Part shown: positions 33,143 through 41,521 of the stretch, piece by piece
How the letters are laid out: the number at the start of each line of letters is the position of its first letter
Numbering within the stretch: the first letter of the stretch is position 1
Assembly: GCF_029968015.1 (NCBI RefSeq)
Contig: NZ_JASCIS010000025.1
Location: 1 to 64,000, forward strand
Source: Streptomyces luteolus
GTDB taxonomy: Bacteria; Actinomycetota; Actinomycetes; Streptomycetales; Streptomycetaceae
Length of the DNA stretch: 64,000 nucleotides
Direction of reading: 5' to 3'
Made by a program: the position numbers and the translations under genes
The notes under the pieces: generated by a model
The model's input: the letters and a program-made list of their open reading frames with translations, nothing else
What the model was told of the DNA's origin: nothing
The model's database searches: none

Positions 33143-33820
33143 GTGGCAGCACGACCGTTGAAAGAAATCGTCGAACCAGGGTGGGCCCAGGCGCTGGAGC
33201 CGGTGGCCGAACGCGTCGCCGGTATGGGGGACTTCCTGCGCGCGGAGATCGCCGCGGGCCGGACCTACCTCCCGTCCGGGGCGCACGTCCTGAGAGCCTT
33301 CCAGCAGCCCTTCGACGAGGTGAAGGTACTCATCGTCGGGCAGGACCCGTACCCGACCCCGGGGCACGCGGTGGGGCTGAGCTTCTCCGTCGCGCCCGAG
33401 GTCCAGCCCCTGCCGCCGAGTCTGATCAACATCTACCGCGAGCTCGGCTCCGACCTGGGCCTGCCGCAGCCGGGCAACGGGGACCTCACCCCGTGGACCC
33501 GGCAGGGTGTGCTGCTGCTCAACAGGGCGCTCACCACGGCACCCCGGCGCCCGGCGGCGCACCGCGGCAAGGGCTGGGAAGAGGTCACCGAGCAGGCCAT
33601 CCGCGCCCTGGCCGCGCGGGGCCGCCCGCTGGTGTCGATCCTGTGGGGGCGGGACGCGCGCAACCTCCGTCCCCTGCTGGGCGACCTTCCGGCCGTGGAG
33701 TCCTCGCACCCCTCGCCGATGTCCGCGGACCGCGGGTTCTTCGGCTCGCGCCCCTTCAGCCGGGTCAACGACCTGCTGGCCAGGCAGGGCGCGCAGCCCG
33801 TTGATTGGCGGCTGCCGTGA
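33143..33820 (+). CDS. ung: Uracil-DNA glycosylase, family 1
   Basis: A 225-residue base-excision-repair enzyme that removes uracil from DNA. Motif A is VLIVGQDPYPTPGHAVGLSF with the catalytic Asp; motif B is SSHPSPMSADRGFFGSRPF with the catalytic His; LLLNRALTTAP lies between. The Pro at the GQDPYP position, where E. coli has GQDPYH, is usual for actinobacterial Ung. GTG at 33143. Its stop overlaps the start of the sugar-kinase gene as GTGA, so the two are coupled although functionally unrelated. Confidence 0.93.
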   Translation: MAARPLKEIVEPGWAQALEPVAERVAGMGDFLRAEIAAGRTYLPSGAHVLRAFQQPFDEVKVLIVGQDPYPTPGHAVGLSFSVAPEVQPLPPSLINIYRELGSDLGLPQPGNGDLTPWTRQGVLLLNRALTTAPRRPAAHRGKGWEEVTEQAIRALAARGRPLVSILWGRDARNLRPLLGDLPAVESSHPSPMSADRGFFGSRPFSRVNDLLARQGAQPVDWRLP

Positions 33821-34791
33821 CCTCTGCCGCGTCCTGGGTGCTCGGTGTCGACTCCGGCGGTTCCGGCCTGCGCGTCGCGCTGGCACCGGCAGCCGGTGCG
33901 GGCGGCCGCCATCGGAGCCTGGCCTCCCGTGTGCCGGTGCGCACGGGCGCGGCGGGGATCGACGCCGGGCATCTGATGGAGCAACTGGCGCCGATGGCCC
34001 GCGAGTTGATCGAGGGCGCGGGCGGCGGAGCGGTCGCCGCCGTGGCCGTGGGCGCCGCGGGCATGGCCACGCTCGGCGACGACCTGCGGGAGCGGCTGCC
34101 CGCCGCGCTGCACGAGGCCTTCGCGGTCCGACGGATCGCGCTCGCGGCGGACGCGGTCACGGCGTACGCGGGGGCGCTCGGGCAGCGGCCGGGCGCCGTC
34201 GTCGCCGGGGGCACCGGCCTGATCTCGCTCGGCACGGATCTGGAGACCTGGCGGCGGGCCGACGGCTGGGGGCATCTCCTCGGTGACTGCGGTGGCGGCG
34301 CCTGGATCGGGCGGGCCGGACTCGACGCGGCGATGCGTGCGTACGACGGCCGTCGCGGCGGTTCACCGGCACTCCTCGCGTGCGCCGAGGCGGCGTTCGA
34401 CGGGCCGATGAACGAGCTACCCGGCAAGCTCTACCCGCGGACCGACCGGCCCGCGGTGCTGGCCTCGTTCGCGCCCGAAGTGGCCCGCTGCGCGCCGCAC
34501 GACCAGGTCGCCGCGGGGATTCTGCGCGACGCGGCACGGCACATCGCGGAGGCGGCGGTGGCCGTGAGCCCGGGGGGGACGGAGTGCGAAGTCGCCCTCA
34601 CCGGCGGCCTGTTCAAGATGGGCGCGCCCCTGCTCGTACCGCTCGAGGACGAGCTGGCCGCCCAACTGCCCGCCGCGCGCGCCGTGGTGGCGGATGGGGA
34701 TCCGCTCGACGGTGCCGTGGTCCTCGCGCGGGCGCTCGCGGACGGCTCGCTGCGGCTGCCGCACGACGGGCGCATGCTGCACCTGCCGTAA
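33817..34791 (+). CDS. BadF/BadG-type ATPase, N-acetylglucosamine kinase-like
   Basis: A 324-residue ASKHA-fold protein. Phosphate motifs LGVDSGGSGLRVAL at the start and VVAGGTGLISLG in the middle, plus GWGHLLGDCGGGAWIGR and the C-terminal VALTGGLFKMGAPLL, match the N-acetylglucosamine kinase branch of the BadF/BadG/BcrA/BcrD group rather than the Fe-S dehydratase activators (no Cys pair). Predicted ATP-dependent sugar kinase. GTG at 33817 overlaps the ung stop. An amino-sugar substrate would fit the sialic-acid genes 15 kb away, but no direct link is visible. Confidence 0.83.
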   Translation: MTSAASWVLGVDSGGSGLRVALAPAAGAGGRHRSLASRVPVRTGAAGIDAGHLMEQLAPMARELIEGAGGGAVAAVAVGAAGMATLGDDLRERLPAALHEAFAVRRIALAADAVTAYAGALGQRPGAVVAGGTGLISLGTDLETWRRADGWGHLLGDCGGGAWIGRAGLDAAMRAYDGRRGGSPALLACAEAAFDGPMNELPGKLYPRTDRPAVLASFAPEVARCAPHDQVAAGILRDAARHIAEAAVAVSPGGTECEVALTGGLFKMGAPLLVPLEDELAAQLPAARAVVADGDPLDGAVVLARALADGSLRLPHDGRMLHLP

Positions 34792-35001
34792 GAGCAGAGC
34801 AGTATGAGGGAGGAACGTCACAGCGGTTCGCGCCGTGTGACATTCACCGCCCTGACCTGCGGGTGTGTCGATGCGCGTCAACTCGGGCGCGGATTCCGGC
34901 AGTTGCGGAATTCGCCGCGTAACGGAAAAAACCGGACGGATACCACTCAGGTGCCACCTGCCCGAACAAGGGCAGGCGGGAAACCAGTAGCATGCGGCGC
35001 C
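34792..35001 (+). other. Leader region of the CbiX-like gene with hairpin and a 39-codon ORF
   Basis: ATG at 34871 opens a 39-codon frame ending TAG at 34988-34990, 11 bases before the next start; it has no ribosome site and no match I know. CCTGCCC (34957-34963) and GGGCAGG (34970-34976) make a perfect 7-bp stem with a 6-base loop 25 bases before the CDS. The sequence could be a 5' UTR rather than a coding leader. Confidence 0.3.
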
Positions 35002-35928
35002 ATGAGCTCCCCCACTGGGCCCGACAACGGCCTGCCCGTACGAATGCCGCGACCTCGCCAGCCCGGTCGGCACCGCCGTCCGGAACCCGCGGTGGCTCCC
35101 GAGGGAGCACCCGCGCTGGTTCTCGCCGTGCCCGGCGCACCCACCGCCGCGACGCGCGGTCTCGCGGAAGAGGTCGTCAGCATCGCCCGTTCCGAGCTGC
35201 CCGGCCTGGACGCCAGGATCGGCTACCTCGACGGTGACGACGCCGAGTACCCGACGCTGCCCGCCGTGCTCGCGCACGCCGCCGAGCAGCGCACCGCCCG
35301 CCACCAGCAGGCGCTCGCCGCCGGCCACGACGTGCCCGCTCCGCAGGGCCCCGTCGCCGTCGTCGTGCCGCTGCTCGCGGGGCCCGACAACGCGCTGATG
35401 CGCCAGGTCCGCCAGGCCGTCATGGACAGCCGTGTGGCCGCCGAGCTGACCGATGTCCTCGGCCCGCACCCGCTGCTCGCCGAGGCGCTGCACGTGCGCC
35501 TGTCGGAGGCCGGGCTCGCCCGTGCCGACCGGGCGCGCCTCTTCACGGTCGCCACGGCCGCGGACGGCATCATCCTCGCGACCATCGGCGGCGAGGAGGC
35601 GGTGCAGGCGGCCGGGATCACCGGCATGCTGCTCGCCGCGCGCCTCGCGGTGCCGGTGATGGCCGCCGCGCTCGACCAGGACGGCGCGATCGCCGCGACC
35701 GCCGAGCAGCTGCGGGGCTCCGGTTCCGCGCACCTGGCGCTCGCCCCGCACCTGATCGGCCCCGAGGTGCCCGAGGGCCTCCTCGACGCCGCCGCGAAGG
35801 ACGCGGGCTGCGCCTACGCCGAGGCCCTCGGCGCGTACCCGGCGATCGGCAAGCTGGCCCTTTCCCAGTACATGGCCGCTCTCGGCATCACGCCGCCGCA
35901 GGCGCAGGGCGCCCCGCAGTCGCGTTGA
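35002..35928 (+). CDS. CbiX/sirohydrochlorin chelatase-like protein, catalytic His absent
   Basis: A 308-residue protein with the two-lobed chelatase pattern (LVLAVPGAPTAATRGLAEEV then a C-terminal lobe HLALAPHLIGPEVPEGLL). Genuine CbiX/SirB proteins have HGSR at the first strand to bind metal; here the same position reads VPGAPT, so the metal-binding His is missing and chelatase activity is doubtful. A His is kept in the second lobe (APHLIGP). It resembles the divergent CbiX-like proteins common in Streptomyces. ATG at 35002; an ATG at 34992 is out of frame. Followed by a strong terminator. Confidence 0.7.
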   Translation: MSSPTGPDNGLPVRMPRPRQPGRHRRPEPAVAPEGAPALVLAVPGAPTAATRGLAEEVVSIARSELPGLDARIGYLDGDDAEYPTLPAVLAHAAEQRTARHQQALAAGHDVPAPQGPVAVVVPLLAGPDNALMRQVRQAVMDSRVAAELTDVLGPHPLLAEALHVRLSEAGLARADRARLFTVATAADGIILATIGGEEAVQAAGITGMLLAARLAVPVMAAALDQDGAIAATAEQLRGSGSAHLALAPHLIGPEVPEGLLDAAAKDAGCAYAEALGAYPAIGKLALSQYMAALGITPPQAQGAPQSR

Positions 35929-35960
35929 GCGCCTCCGCCTTATCGTCCGACAGAGCCTCC

Positions 35961-36005
35961 AAGGGCCCGTCCCCGGGAATTCGCCATTCCGGGAGACGGG
36001 CCCTT
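35961..36005. terminator. Strong hairpin terminator
   Basis: AAGGGCCCGTC pairs with GACGGGCCCTT (outer arms), with an inner GGAAT...ATTCC stem. It lies between the convergent CbiX-like and lactonase genes. Confidence 0.8.
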
Positions 36006-36042
36006 CGCGTACGCCTCGTGCCCGCGAGGCGACCGCGTCAGC

Positions 36043-37077
36043 TCAGCCGAAGATCACGCAGGACGCCGCCGGGGCCGCGACGGAGCCGCCGCGCCGCGGA
36101 ACGCCCGAGTCCGGGTCGACGGTGAACCAGGTGACGTCCCCGGAGCGCTCGTTCGCCGCGTACAGGAACCGGCCCGAGGGGTGCAGGGCCAGGTCGCGGG
36201 GCCAGTGCCCGCAGCAGTCGACGGTGGCGGCGAGGCGGAGCCCCGAGCCGTCCGCCGCGCCGGGGTCGGCCGCCAGGACGGAGATGACGTCCTGGCCGCG
36301 CGTCGCGGTCCATACGAAGCGTCCGTCGGGCGCGACGACGACCGCCGAGGGGTAGGCGTCGCCGGTCGGGACGGTGTCGAGGACGGGGATCTCGGCGCGC
36401 GGCGCGAGCAGTCCGGCGGCCGGGTCCCAGTCGCAGACGGTGAGGGTCGGGGCGAGCTCGTCGAGTACGTGGACGGTCCGGCCGTCGGGGTGGAAGGCCA
36501 GGTGGCGGGGCCCGCTGCCGGGGCGCAGGGCCGCTCGGCCGTGGACGCGCAGCGTGCCGTCGGTGAGGGTGCAGACGTCCACGGTGTCGGTGCCGAGGTC
36601 GACGGTCAGGATCCAGCCGCCACTCGGGGCGGGCAGCACCTGGTGGGCGTGCGGGCCCTCCTGCCGGTCCGGGTCGGGGCCCGCCCCGCGGTGCCGCAGC
36701 ACGTGACCGGGTGTGGGTGCGGCGTCGGGCCCCAAGGGCAGGCAGGAGACGCTGCCCGAGCCGTAGTTGGCGGTGAGCAGGTGGCCCTCGGCGAGCGCGA
36801 GGTGGGTGGGTCCCGCGCCCCGGACGGGGGCGGGTGGGGCGATGAGTTCCGGTACGTCGCCGCGTACGGAGAAGGCGGCGGCCGCGCCGTCCTCGGTCTC
36901 GCTCACCGCGTACAGGACGTCTCCGCCGGGCGTGAGGGCGAGGTACGAGGGGTCGGGGACGGCGGCGGTGGAGGCCAGGGGCGTCAGGGCTCCGCTGTCC
37001 GGGTCGACGGCGGCGGCGGTGACGCCGAGCCCTCCGGCGGAGGTGAAGGAACCGATGAACGCCCTGGCGCTGCCCAC
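36043..37077 (-). CDS. Beta-propeller lactonase family protein (6-phosphogluconolactonase-like)
   Basis: A 344-residue seven-bladed propeller of the YbhE/lactonase type: FIGSFTSAGGLGV at the N-terminus, repeated blade motifs PDPSYLALTPGGDVLYAVSE, GSGPRHLAFHPDGRTVHVL and WPRDLALHPSGRFLYAANE, and the conserved acidic/His residues DRQEGPHAHQVLPAP. Some members hydrolyse 6-phosphogluconolactone, but many have other lactone substrates. No signal peptide, so cytoplasmic. GTG at 37077 follows AGGGGG by 6 bases. Confidence 0.85.
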   Translation of the reverse strand: MGSARAFIGSFTSAGGLGVTAAAVDPDSGALTPLASTAAVPDPSYLALTPGGDVLYAVSETEDGAAAAFSVRGDVPELIAPPAPVRGAGPTHLALAEGHLLTANYGSGSVSCLPLGPDAAPTPGHVLRHRGAGPDPDRQEGPHAHQVLPAPSGGWILTVDLGTDTVDVCTLTDGTLRVHGRAALRPGSGPRHLAFHPDGRTVHVLDELAPTLTVCDWDPAAGLLAPRAEIPVLDTVPTGDAYPSAVVVAPDGRFVWTATRGQDVISVLAADPGAADGSGLRLAATVDCCGHWPRDLALHPSGRFLYAANERSGDVTWFTVDPDSGVPRRGGSVAAPAASCVIFG

Positions 37078-37176
37078 GTGTGACCCCCTGCGAGTTCGTC
37101 CTGCGACGCGGTGCCTGTCGGGGCACGACCGTAGCAGTAGGTCTAGGCCAAGGGTGGAAGATCGGCCAGGCTGCCG

Positions 37177-38781
37177 TCAGGCGCCCACCGGTGTCCGGTC
37201 GGAGCGCCGCAGTGGCACGGCGAGTTCGAGCAGGGAGTGCTCGAGGGCGCGGAGGTGGGCGAGCACCGGTTCGGGGCCGGTCGGCTCGGGTGCGGGCGCC
37301 TCGCCCGGGCGGCGCGGTCCCCCGGTGCTTGGCGCATCGGTCAGCGCCTCGACGGCGGCCTCGACCCGCCAGCACGCCGCGGCGAGCCGCGCGTCGTGCG
37401 AGGCCTCCGGGTCGGCGGCGACGGCGGCGAGCCCGCGCGCCTCGCGCGCGCAGTCGTCGAGCAGCGCGAGCACCTGCCGGGCGCGCCCCTTGCGTCCCTT
37501 CATCGGGCTGAGCGGATGCACGAGGGGCGCGAGGGAGAGCCGTACGCGCCCCAGATTCGTCTCGAGCTCCGCCACCCGCGCGGCCGGGTCCGCCTCGGTG
37601 CTTCCCGCGAGGCGGGATGCGGCCTCCGCCGTGCAGGCGTGCACGGACCACAGAGCGCGCTCCACCCACGCGTCGGTCACGGAGTGCGTGGTGACCGGCA
37701 GGACGAGGAGCACGGCCAGGACGGCGCCGAGGGAACCGACAGCGGTCTCGCTCACCCGGAGCGCGAGCAGCGCCGGGTCGAGGACCCCGAGCAGGCCGTA
37801 CAGCATGCTCGCCATCACGGTCACGGCGAGCATCATCCAGGTGTACGAGACGGCCGCCGTGTAGAAGATCCCGAAGACGCTCAGGGCGACGATGACGGCG
37901 GCCGCGACCGGTTCGTCGTGCAGCGGTACGGCGACGAGGAAGCCGAGCACGATGCCGAGGACGGTCCCGAGGAACCTGCGGAACCCGCGGACGACGGTCT
38001 CGCCGCGCGAGCTCGTGTTCACGAACACCCACCAGGTCGCGCCGACGGCCCAGTACCAGCGCTCGTCGGACAGCACCTGCCCGATCGCGAGCGCGAAGCC
38101 CGCGCCGACGGTGGCCTGCACGGCCTGCCTGGTAGTGATCCGCCTGAGCCCGGTTCCGCCGGTCGGCGCGGGCGCGGGGGCAGGGACGGGCGACCGGCGC
38201 TCGTAGCACCACGCCCCGAAGCGCACCGCCGACGCGGCGGCGAGCGAGAGCAGGACGGCGGCGTACAGCTCGGGCAGCTGCGCGGGCACCGTGTGCAGGA
38301 ACTGTGCGGCGAAGAAGGTCATGAACCCGAACACGCCGAGCGAGTGCCCGCGCGGCCCCCACCTGCGCGCGTACACGCCCGCCCCGACGGTCGCGAGGAA
38401 GGCCAGGTCCCGGGCGACGGGAGCGTCGTGCAGTACGGCCGCGAGGGCGAGCACCGGAAGGCCGACGGCCGGCAGCAGTGCCGTCGTCACCGCTTGTCCG
38501 CGCACCGTCGCGTCGGTCACCGTGAACAGCGCGAGCAGCGCGGCCAGGCCGCCGGTGATCGCCGCCACGAGCGAATGCCCCACGGCTCCGCACAGCGCGA
38601 CGGCGAGCGCGATCCCGAGCACGCCGCGCGTCGCGAAGCGGAGCCGTACCCGCCCCGGGTCCGGCGTCACGAACGCCTTCTTCAGCAAGTTGCCCCGCCC
38701 CTTCCGCGCCCGCGGGCACCGCGACATGAGAAAGGCGCCGCGGAGATCCCGGAGGAACCGCAGCGCCATCGACTCGTACAT
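37177..38781 (-). CDS. FUSC family membrane protein (aromatic-acid exporter-like)
   Basis: A 534-residue protein with two bundles of about five membrane segments (residues about 50-170 and 235-355), each followed by cytoplasmic sequence, the arrangement of FUSC/YccS and plant fusaric-acid resistance proteins. The second bundle starts RQAVQATVGAGFALAIGQVL and contains YWAVGATWWVFVNTSSRGET, the family signature. The C-terminal ~170 residues are soluble helices. Predicted efflux of aromatic acids or a membrane role; substrate unknown. ATG at 38781 has AGGTG 6 bases upstream; an internal ATG at 38769 is possible. Confidence 0.82.
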   Translation of the reverse strand: MYESMALRFLRDLRGAFLMSRCPRARKGRGNLLKKAFVTPDPGRVRLRFATRGVLGIALAVALCGAVGHSLVAAITGGLAALLALFTVTDATVRGQAVTTALLPAVGLPVLALAAVLHDAPVARDLAFLATVGAGVYARRWGPRGHSLGVFGFMTFFAAQFLHTVPAQLPELYAAVLLSLAAASAVRFGAWCYERRSPVPAPAPAPTGGTGLRRITTRQAVQATVGAGFALAIGQVLSDERWYWAVGATWWVFVNTSSRGETVVRGFRRFLGTVLGIVLGFLVAVPLHDEPVAAAVIVALSVFGIFYTAAVSYTWMMLAVTVMASMLYGLLGVLDPALLALRVSETAVGSLGAVLAVLLVLPVTTHSVTDAWVERALWSVHACTAEAASRLAGSTEADPAARVAELETNLGRVRLSLAPLVHPLSPMKGRKGRARQVLALLDDCAREARGLAAVAADPEASHDARLAAACWRVEAAVEALTDAPSTGGPRRPGEAPAPEPTGPEPVLAHLRALEHSLLELAVPLRRSDRTPVGA

Positions 38782-38910
38782 CTCAACACCTGGACCGCTG
38801 ATGGTTCAACAGCGGGCGAAACGGCTGGGCCAATGGCCCAGTGCGGGGCGTATTCTCTCGGCCGCTGGAGGGCCAACGGACCACTGCCGCGGTCCCGTGG
38901 TCGCAACGTG

Positions 38911-39828
38911 CTAGATCCGGATCCCGCGCTTCTTCAGATAGGTGATGGGGTTGATGTCGGAGCCGTAGCCGCGCCGGGCGCGGATCTCCAGGTGCAGGTG
39001 GGGGCCGGTGGAGCGGCCGGTGTTGCCGCTGTTGGCGATCCGCTGTCCGGCGTGGACGCGGGCTCCGGCCTTCACCTTGATCCGGGACAGGTGCGCGAAG
39101 ATCACGTACCGACCGTCCCGCATCTTGATCGTCACGGCCTTGCCGTACGAACCGGACCGGCGGGCCAGGACCACGACGCCCGCGGCGACCGCGTAGACCG
39201 GCGTGCCCTGCGGGACGGCCAGGTCGACGCCGGTGTGGTACCCGGCGAGCCAGTCGCCGCGGACGCGGTACCCGGTAGTGATGCGGTAGCTGCGGGTCAG
39301 CGGGCGGGCCCAGGGGCGGCCGGCCGCCGGGGCGGCCGCCGCCTCGGGTCCGGCGGCGGACTCCGCCGGGCACCGGGAGCGTTCGTCGTTCCCGCGCCCC
39401 GCTCCGCTGCCGGTCCAGGACCAGGGGCCGGTCGGCGTGGTCTCGCGCGCCCAGTCCGTGCCACCGTCCGGATCCCAGTCGGCGCCCCGGTCCTGCGCGG
39501 CGGGCTCGGCGCAACCGCCCTCGAGTCCGGGATCACGGAGATCCGCGTCGGTCAGCCGGAACCGGGACTCGTCGACGGCCGCGAGCAGAGTCTCGTACTC
39601 GTGGTCGTAGTACGCGCCGCACCCCCCGGTCAGAGGACCGGCGTCGGCCGGGTCGAGCAGGGCGCTCTCGGGGACCGGCAGGCGGAAGCCCAGGGCGCCG
39701 GCGCCGAGGAGCCCGGCCGCCAGTCCGAGCGCCCGGCGCCGTGTCGCGTTCGGGGCCGCGGAGCAGACGCCCGGGGTCGCCGGGGCCTGCCGTGCGGTGC
39801 TGCTGTGGTAGCTCACCTCGTTGGCCAT
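38911..39828 (-). CDS. Secreted M23 family peptidase (LytM-type)
   Basis: A 305-residue peptidoglycan peptidase. A probable Tat signal (TRRRALGLAAGLLGAGALGF) lies at about residues 29-48. The M23 domain fills the last ~130 residues: GYHTGVDLAVPQGTPVYAVA with the His and Asp zinc ligands, then GPHLHLEIRARRGYGSDINP with the second His pair. The linker is acidic and carries four Cys in two widely spaced pairs, possibly disulfide-linked. Expected to cut cross-links in the wall. ATG at 39828; 26 further in-frame codons upstream lack a ribosome site. Divergent from an AsnC regulator. Confidence 0.88.
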   Translation of the reverse strand: MANEVSYHSSTARQAPATPGVCSAAPNATRRRALGLAAGLLGAGALGFRLPVPESALLDPADAGPLTGGCGAYYDHEYETLLAAVDESRFRLTDADLRDPGLEGGCAEPAAQDRGADWDPDGGTDWARETTPTGPWSWTGSGAGRGNDERSRCPAESAAGPEAAAAPAAGRPWARPLTRSYRITTGYRVRGDWLAGYHTGVDLAVPQGTPVYAVAAGVVVLARRSGSYGKAVTIKMRDGRYVIFAHLSRIKVKAGARVHAGQRIANSGNTGRSTGPHLHLEIRARRGYGSDINPITYLKKRGIRI

Positions 39829-40080
39829 ACGAACGAGCACAAGTGCTCTCCCGCTCTCCGTGCACGCCGACCGCCGCCGTCCGGAGGACCCTCTCCGTTC
39901 GCACACAGCCTCAGAGCCGGTCCGGGCGTGGTGGCCGTTGGCCCATCACCAGGCCGGGCACGCGGGCCATTGGTACATTCGAGGCGGGACATCGCGTACG
40001 TACGGATCGAATTGCGTACGGAAGCAAGGGATGACGCGGACGGAGCACACCGTCCGGGCGGGGGCAGGAGGGCGGGCGAC

Positions 40081-40560
40081 ATGGCGGTGGACGCACTCGA
40101 CACCCGTATTCTCCGGCTGCTGTTGGAGCAGCCGCGCACGAGCGTGCGGGAGTACGCCCGGATCCTCGGCGTCGCGCGGGGCACCCTGCAAGCGCGGCTC
40201 GACCGCCTGGAGCGGGACGGCGTAATCACGGGGACCGGGCCGACCCTTTCACCCGCCGCGCTCGGGCACCCGGTCCTCGCGTTCGTGCACGTCGAGGTCA
40301 CGCAGGGGCACCTGGACGAGGTGGGGGACGCTCTGGCGGCGGTTCCGGAGATCATCGAGGCGTTCTCGATCACCGGCGGCGGCGACCTGCTGACCCGTGT
40401 CGCGGCGCGCGACAACGCGCATCTGGAGGACCTCATCCAGCAGCTCATCCAGCTGCCGGGCGTGGTCCGCACCCGGACCGAGGTCGCCCTGCGCGAACGC
40501 GTACCGCACCGGCTGCTGCCGCTCGTCGCGTCGGTCGGGGCGGCGGCGGACCGGCGCTAG
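40081..40560 (+). CDS. Lrp/AsnC family regulator
   Basis: A 159-residue feast/famine regulator. N-terminal helix-turn-helix (ALDTRILRLLLEQPRTSVRE, then ILGVARGTLQARLDRLERDG) and the C-terminal RAM ligand domain (VLAFVHVEVTQGHLDEV, AFSITGGGDLLTRVAA). The ligand is probably an amino acid. ATG at 40081 has GGAGG at 9 bases. The upstream 252-bp gap contains two CGTACG palindromes, 15 bases apart (about 40005 and 40026), plausible operator half-sites. No amino-acid gene is adjacent, so the target is not evident. Confidence 0.87.
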   Translation: MAVDALDTRILRLLLEQPRTSVREYARILGVARGTLQARLDRLERDGVITGTGPTLSPAALGHPVLAFVHVEVTQGHLDEVGDALAAVPEIIEAFSITGGGDLLTRVAARDNAHLEDLIQQLIQLPGVVRTRTEVALRERVPHRLLPLVASVGAAADRR

Positions 40561-40623
40561 GGGCGTCTTCCCCGAGGGTCGCCGGCCGGAGAGATCGGGG
40601 AGATGTCCCCTGGGGCCCGTCTT

Positions 40624-40728
40624 CCCGATCTTCGCGGATCAGGCCGCGGCGCCGTGGGGGTACCTACCCTGCTCTGGGGGCACCTCCCGGCCGGAGGCTG
40701 GGAGAGTCGTGGACCCGCGAAGATCGGG
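40624..40728. repeat. Long inverted repeat around a GC-rich element
   Basis: CCCGATCTTCGCGG (40624-40637) and CCGCGAAGATCGGG (40715-40728) are perfect 14-bp arms. The 77-base interior holds GGGGGTACCTACCC and GGGGGCACCTCCC units of a type often seen dispersed in Streptomyces. Located after the AsnC gene, so it may act as a terminator or is a MITE-like element. Confidence 0.5.
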
Positions 40729-40804
40729 GAGGCGGCCCTGGAGGCGCTGAGCCCGGTCCCCACCCGGACGGCCTACTTCTGCCCGTCTTGGCATGCTGGG
40801 AGGC

Positions 40805-41521
40805 ATGAGCACTTCGAGCAGCAGCGCCCCCGGCCTCGCGCACACCGCCGTCGTCTTCGATCTCGACGGGACACTCGTGGACAGCGAGCCCAACTACTTC
40901 GAGGCCGGCCGGCAGCTGCTCGCCGCGCAGGGCGTCCCGGACTTCACGTGGCAGGAGCACGAGAGGTACGTGGGCATCAGCACGGCCGAGACGCTGGCGA
41001 TCTGGCGGGAGAAGTACGCGCTGAGCACGCCGCTCGACCGGCTGCTCGCCGAGAAGAACCGGCTTTACCTGGAGCTGGCGGCGGCCGAGACGCACGCGTA
41101 CCCGCAGATGCGGGCCTTCGTCGAGCTGCTGCACGCGCAGGGGGTGCCGATGGCCGTGGCGTCGGGTTCGTCGCGCGCGGCGATCACCGCGATCCTGCGG
41201 GGCACGGGCCTCGACGCGCTGCTGACCACGCTGGTCTCGGCCGAGGAGGTGCAGCGGGGGAAGCCGGAGCCCGATGTCTTCCTTGAGGCGGCCCGGCGCC
41301 TCGGGGTCGCGCCCGCGGACTGCGTCGTCCTGGAGGACGCGGCGCCGGGCGCGGTGGCCGCGCGGAAGGCGGGCATGGGCTGTATCGCGATCCCGTACGT
41401 GGCGGCGACCGCCGACGACCCGGCGTTCGCCACGGCGGGTCTCGTGTTCCCGGGCGGGCAGCGGGAGTTCACGGCGAAGGCGGCCTACGACTGGTTGCGC
41501 ACCTCCCGCGTGGCGTCCTGA
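40805..41521 (+). CDS. HAD-superfamily phosphatase (beta-phosphoglucomutase-like)
   Basis: A 238-residue HAD hydrolase. Motif I VVFDLDGTLVDSEPNYF with the nucleophile Asp, motif II AVASGSSRAAI, motif III Lys in QRGKPEPDVFLEAA and motif IV VVLEDAAPGAVAA are complete, with the helical C1 cap between I and II. It belongs to the CbbY/PgmB-like subgroup. Two starts are possible: ATG 40805 (GGGAGG only 1-2 bases upstream) and ATG 40793 (no ribosome site, possibly leaderless). The 3' end overlaps the convergent acyltransferase gene by 37 bp. Confidence 0.87.
   Translation: MSTSSSSAPGLAHTAVVFDLDGTLVDSEPNYFEAGRQLLAAQGVPDFTWQEHERYVGISTAETLAIWREKYALSTPLDRLLAEKNRLYLELAAAETHAYPQMRAFVELLHAQGVPMAVASGSSRAAITAILRGTGLDALLTTLVSAEEVQRGKPEPDVFLEAARRLGVAPADCVVLEDAAPGAVAARKAGMGCIAIPYVAATADDPAFATAGLVFPGGQREFTAKAAYDWLRTSRVAS

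Noticed and set aside
34871..34990. 39-codon ORF upstream of the CbiX-like gene as a leader peptide
   Set aside because: No ribosome site and no resemblance to known leader peptides; kept only as part of the leader-region note.
36038..38719. An 893-codon minus-strand frame across the lactonase and FUSC genes
   Set aside because: Out of frame with both recognised proteins; composed of Arg/Pro/Ala repeats.
37237..40080. A ~950-codon plus-strand frame running into the AsnC gene
   Set aside because: Antisense to the FUSC and M23 genes; only the last 159 codons (from ATG 40081) form a known domain.
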